5,592 nucleotides of DNA, taken from contig PLKU01000531.1 in the NCBI GenBank assembly GCA_003140705.1, positions 9,795-15,386 of the forward strand. The letters run 5' to 3'. The stretch's first letter is position 1. Each line of letters opens with the position of its first letter. The DNA is from Acidobacteriaceae bacterium (GTDB lineage: Bacteria; Acidobacteriota; Terriglobia; Terriglobales; Acidobacteriaceae). Both the position numbers and the translations under genes were made by a program. Below the pieces are notes generated by a model. The model saw only the letters and a program-made list of their open reading frames with translations, ran no database searches and was not told the origin of the DNA. Shown here one piece after another: positions 4,775 to 5,592 of this stretch.

Positions 4775-5592
4775 CGACTTTGAGCGCAGAGGAAGCAGAA
4801 GCTGTTCCGCTGGCGGTGCTGTTGCTCGGTCCTACTGGCAGCGGCAAGACTGCCCTTTCGCTTGAGCTTGCAGAGCGATTCGGCGGAGAGATCGTGAGTT
4901 GCGATTCGGTGGCGGTGTACCGGGGCATGGACCGGGGCACGGCCAAGCCTTCAATTCAAGAACGGGAGCGCGCGCCGCATCACCTGATCGACGTAGCTAA
5001 TCCAGATGAACCCTTTACCGCAGGCGAATACAGCAGGCAAGGGAGGGCAGCGCTGCGAGAGATTGCAGGGCGAGGACACCTGCCAATTGTGACCGGTGGA
5101 ACGGGGCTTTATCTGCGGGCATTGACCGAGGGCCTGTTCGCCGGACCAGTTCGACAAACGAAGCTGCGAGCGCGGCTGGAATTGAGCCGGCAGCGCCTTG
5201 GAGCAAGGTGGCTGCACCGAATGTTAACGCGGCTGGACCCAGCATCGGCGGCGTTGATTCACGCGAACGACACTCCGAAGCTGATCCGAGCGATTGAGGT
5301 TTGCGTTGCAGGCCGCAAACCGCTGTCCGCAGTGTTGGGCCGCGATCCGCTGAGTGGATTCCGGTTGCTGCGAATTGGACTGAACCCGCCGCGGAAGATG
5401 CTTTACGAGCGCCTGAACCAGCGGGCGGCCGCGATGTTTGCTGCGGGATTGATTGAGGAGACGCGGAGCCTGCTTGAGCGTTACGGCCCGGTGCAGGCGT
5501 TGGACGCATTGGGATACCGGCAGGCATCAACGGTGCTGACGGGGACATTGAGTGAAGAGGCGGCGATCGCTGCCGCGCAGCAAGGGCATCGC
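4768..5592 (+). CDS. miaA: tRNA dimethylallyltransferase, C-terminus beyond the right edge
   Basis: MiaA attaches a dimethylallyl group from DMAPP to A37 of tRNAs that read UNN codons, the first step toward ms2i6A. The frame is open to the edge, giving 275 residues of an expected 300 or so. Visible are the P-loop G-P-T-G-S-G-K-T (21-28), the D-S-x-x-V-Y-R-G-M-D-R-G-T-A-K-P block (46-61) whose D46 aligns with the catalytic aspartate of E. coli MiaA, P-H-H-L-I-D-V (70-76), T-G-G-T-G-L-Y-L (109-116), the L-I-R-A-I-E-V segment (172-178) and A-L-G-Y-R-Q (247-252). The last codon encodes the Arg that aligns with the conserved one in the T-R-x-x-A-K-R-Q region. The ATG at 4768 and GTG at 4771 both overlap the upstream stop. 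Neither has a strong ribosome binding site, so coupling to the small upstream gene is likely. Confidence 0.96.
   Translation, partial: MVTTLSAEEAEAVPLAVLLLGPTGSGKTALSLELAERFGGEIVSCDSVAVYRGMDRGTAKPSIQERERAPHHLIDVANPDEPFTAGEYSRQGRAALREIAGRGHLPIVTGGTGLYLRALTEGLFAGPVRQTKLRARLELSRQRLGARWLHRMLTRLDPASAALIHANDTPKLIRAIEVCVAGRKPLSAVLGRDPLSGFRLLRIGLNPPRKMLYERLNQRAAAMFAAGLIEETRSLLERYGPVQALDALGYRQASTVLTGTLSEEAAIAAAQQGHR

Noticed and set aside
5015..5548. A 177-residue open frame on the minus strand inside miaA.
   Set aside because: It is antisense to clear miaA coding sequence, and its composition (Ser, Pro, Ala-rich, no motif) is typical of a shadow frame.

Overview
This is a GC-rich bacterial chromosomal segment made almost entirely of housekeeping genes. 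It looks like a member of the Acidobacteriota (Terriglobia type). The lineage is inferred from the feel of the S21, zinc-ribbon and seven-helix membrane proteins and was not tested by any search. No mobile element, CRISPR array, tRNA or rRNA is visible.

Layout from left to right. On the minus strand, positions 1-53 hold the first 17 codons of hisS (histidyl-tRNA synthetase), which runs off the left edge. An uncharacterised seven-helix membrane protein with conserved-looking histidines lies at 123-824 (-), just upstream of hisS. A gene-free stretch follows, then a gamma-class carbonic anhydrase at 1082-1600 (-). A divergent control region at 1601-1856 carries two overlapping palindromes and a likely promoter. 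It leads to rpsU (ribosomal protein S21, 1857-2054, +), which uses a TTG start. A 317-base gap with several inverted repeats precedes a small protein with two CxxC...CxxC zinc-binding units (2372-2680, +).

That gene converges on, and overlaps by 20 bp, a DinB-like gene (2661-3158, -). The DinB-like gene lies downstream of purD (3155-4432, -) and shares an ATGA stop/start with it, so the two probably form one transcript. purD diverges from a plus-strand pair: a 58-residue single-helix membrane protein (4598-4774) and miaA (4768 to the right edge), which overlap by 7 bp.

The genes cover purine synthesis (purD), translation and tRNA function (hisS, rpsU, miaA) and CO2/bicarbonate or related metal chemistry (gamma carbonic anhydrase). 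They are mixed with small proteins of unknown role. I see no clear sign of an undescribed multi-gene system. The points most worth a second look are the palindromes between the carbonic anhydrase and rpsU, the inverted repeats upstream of the zinc-ribbon gene, the hairpins on both sides of the convergent overlap, and the two tightly coupled gene pairs (purD-dinB and small membrane protein-miaA).
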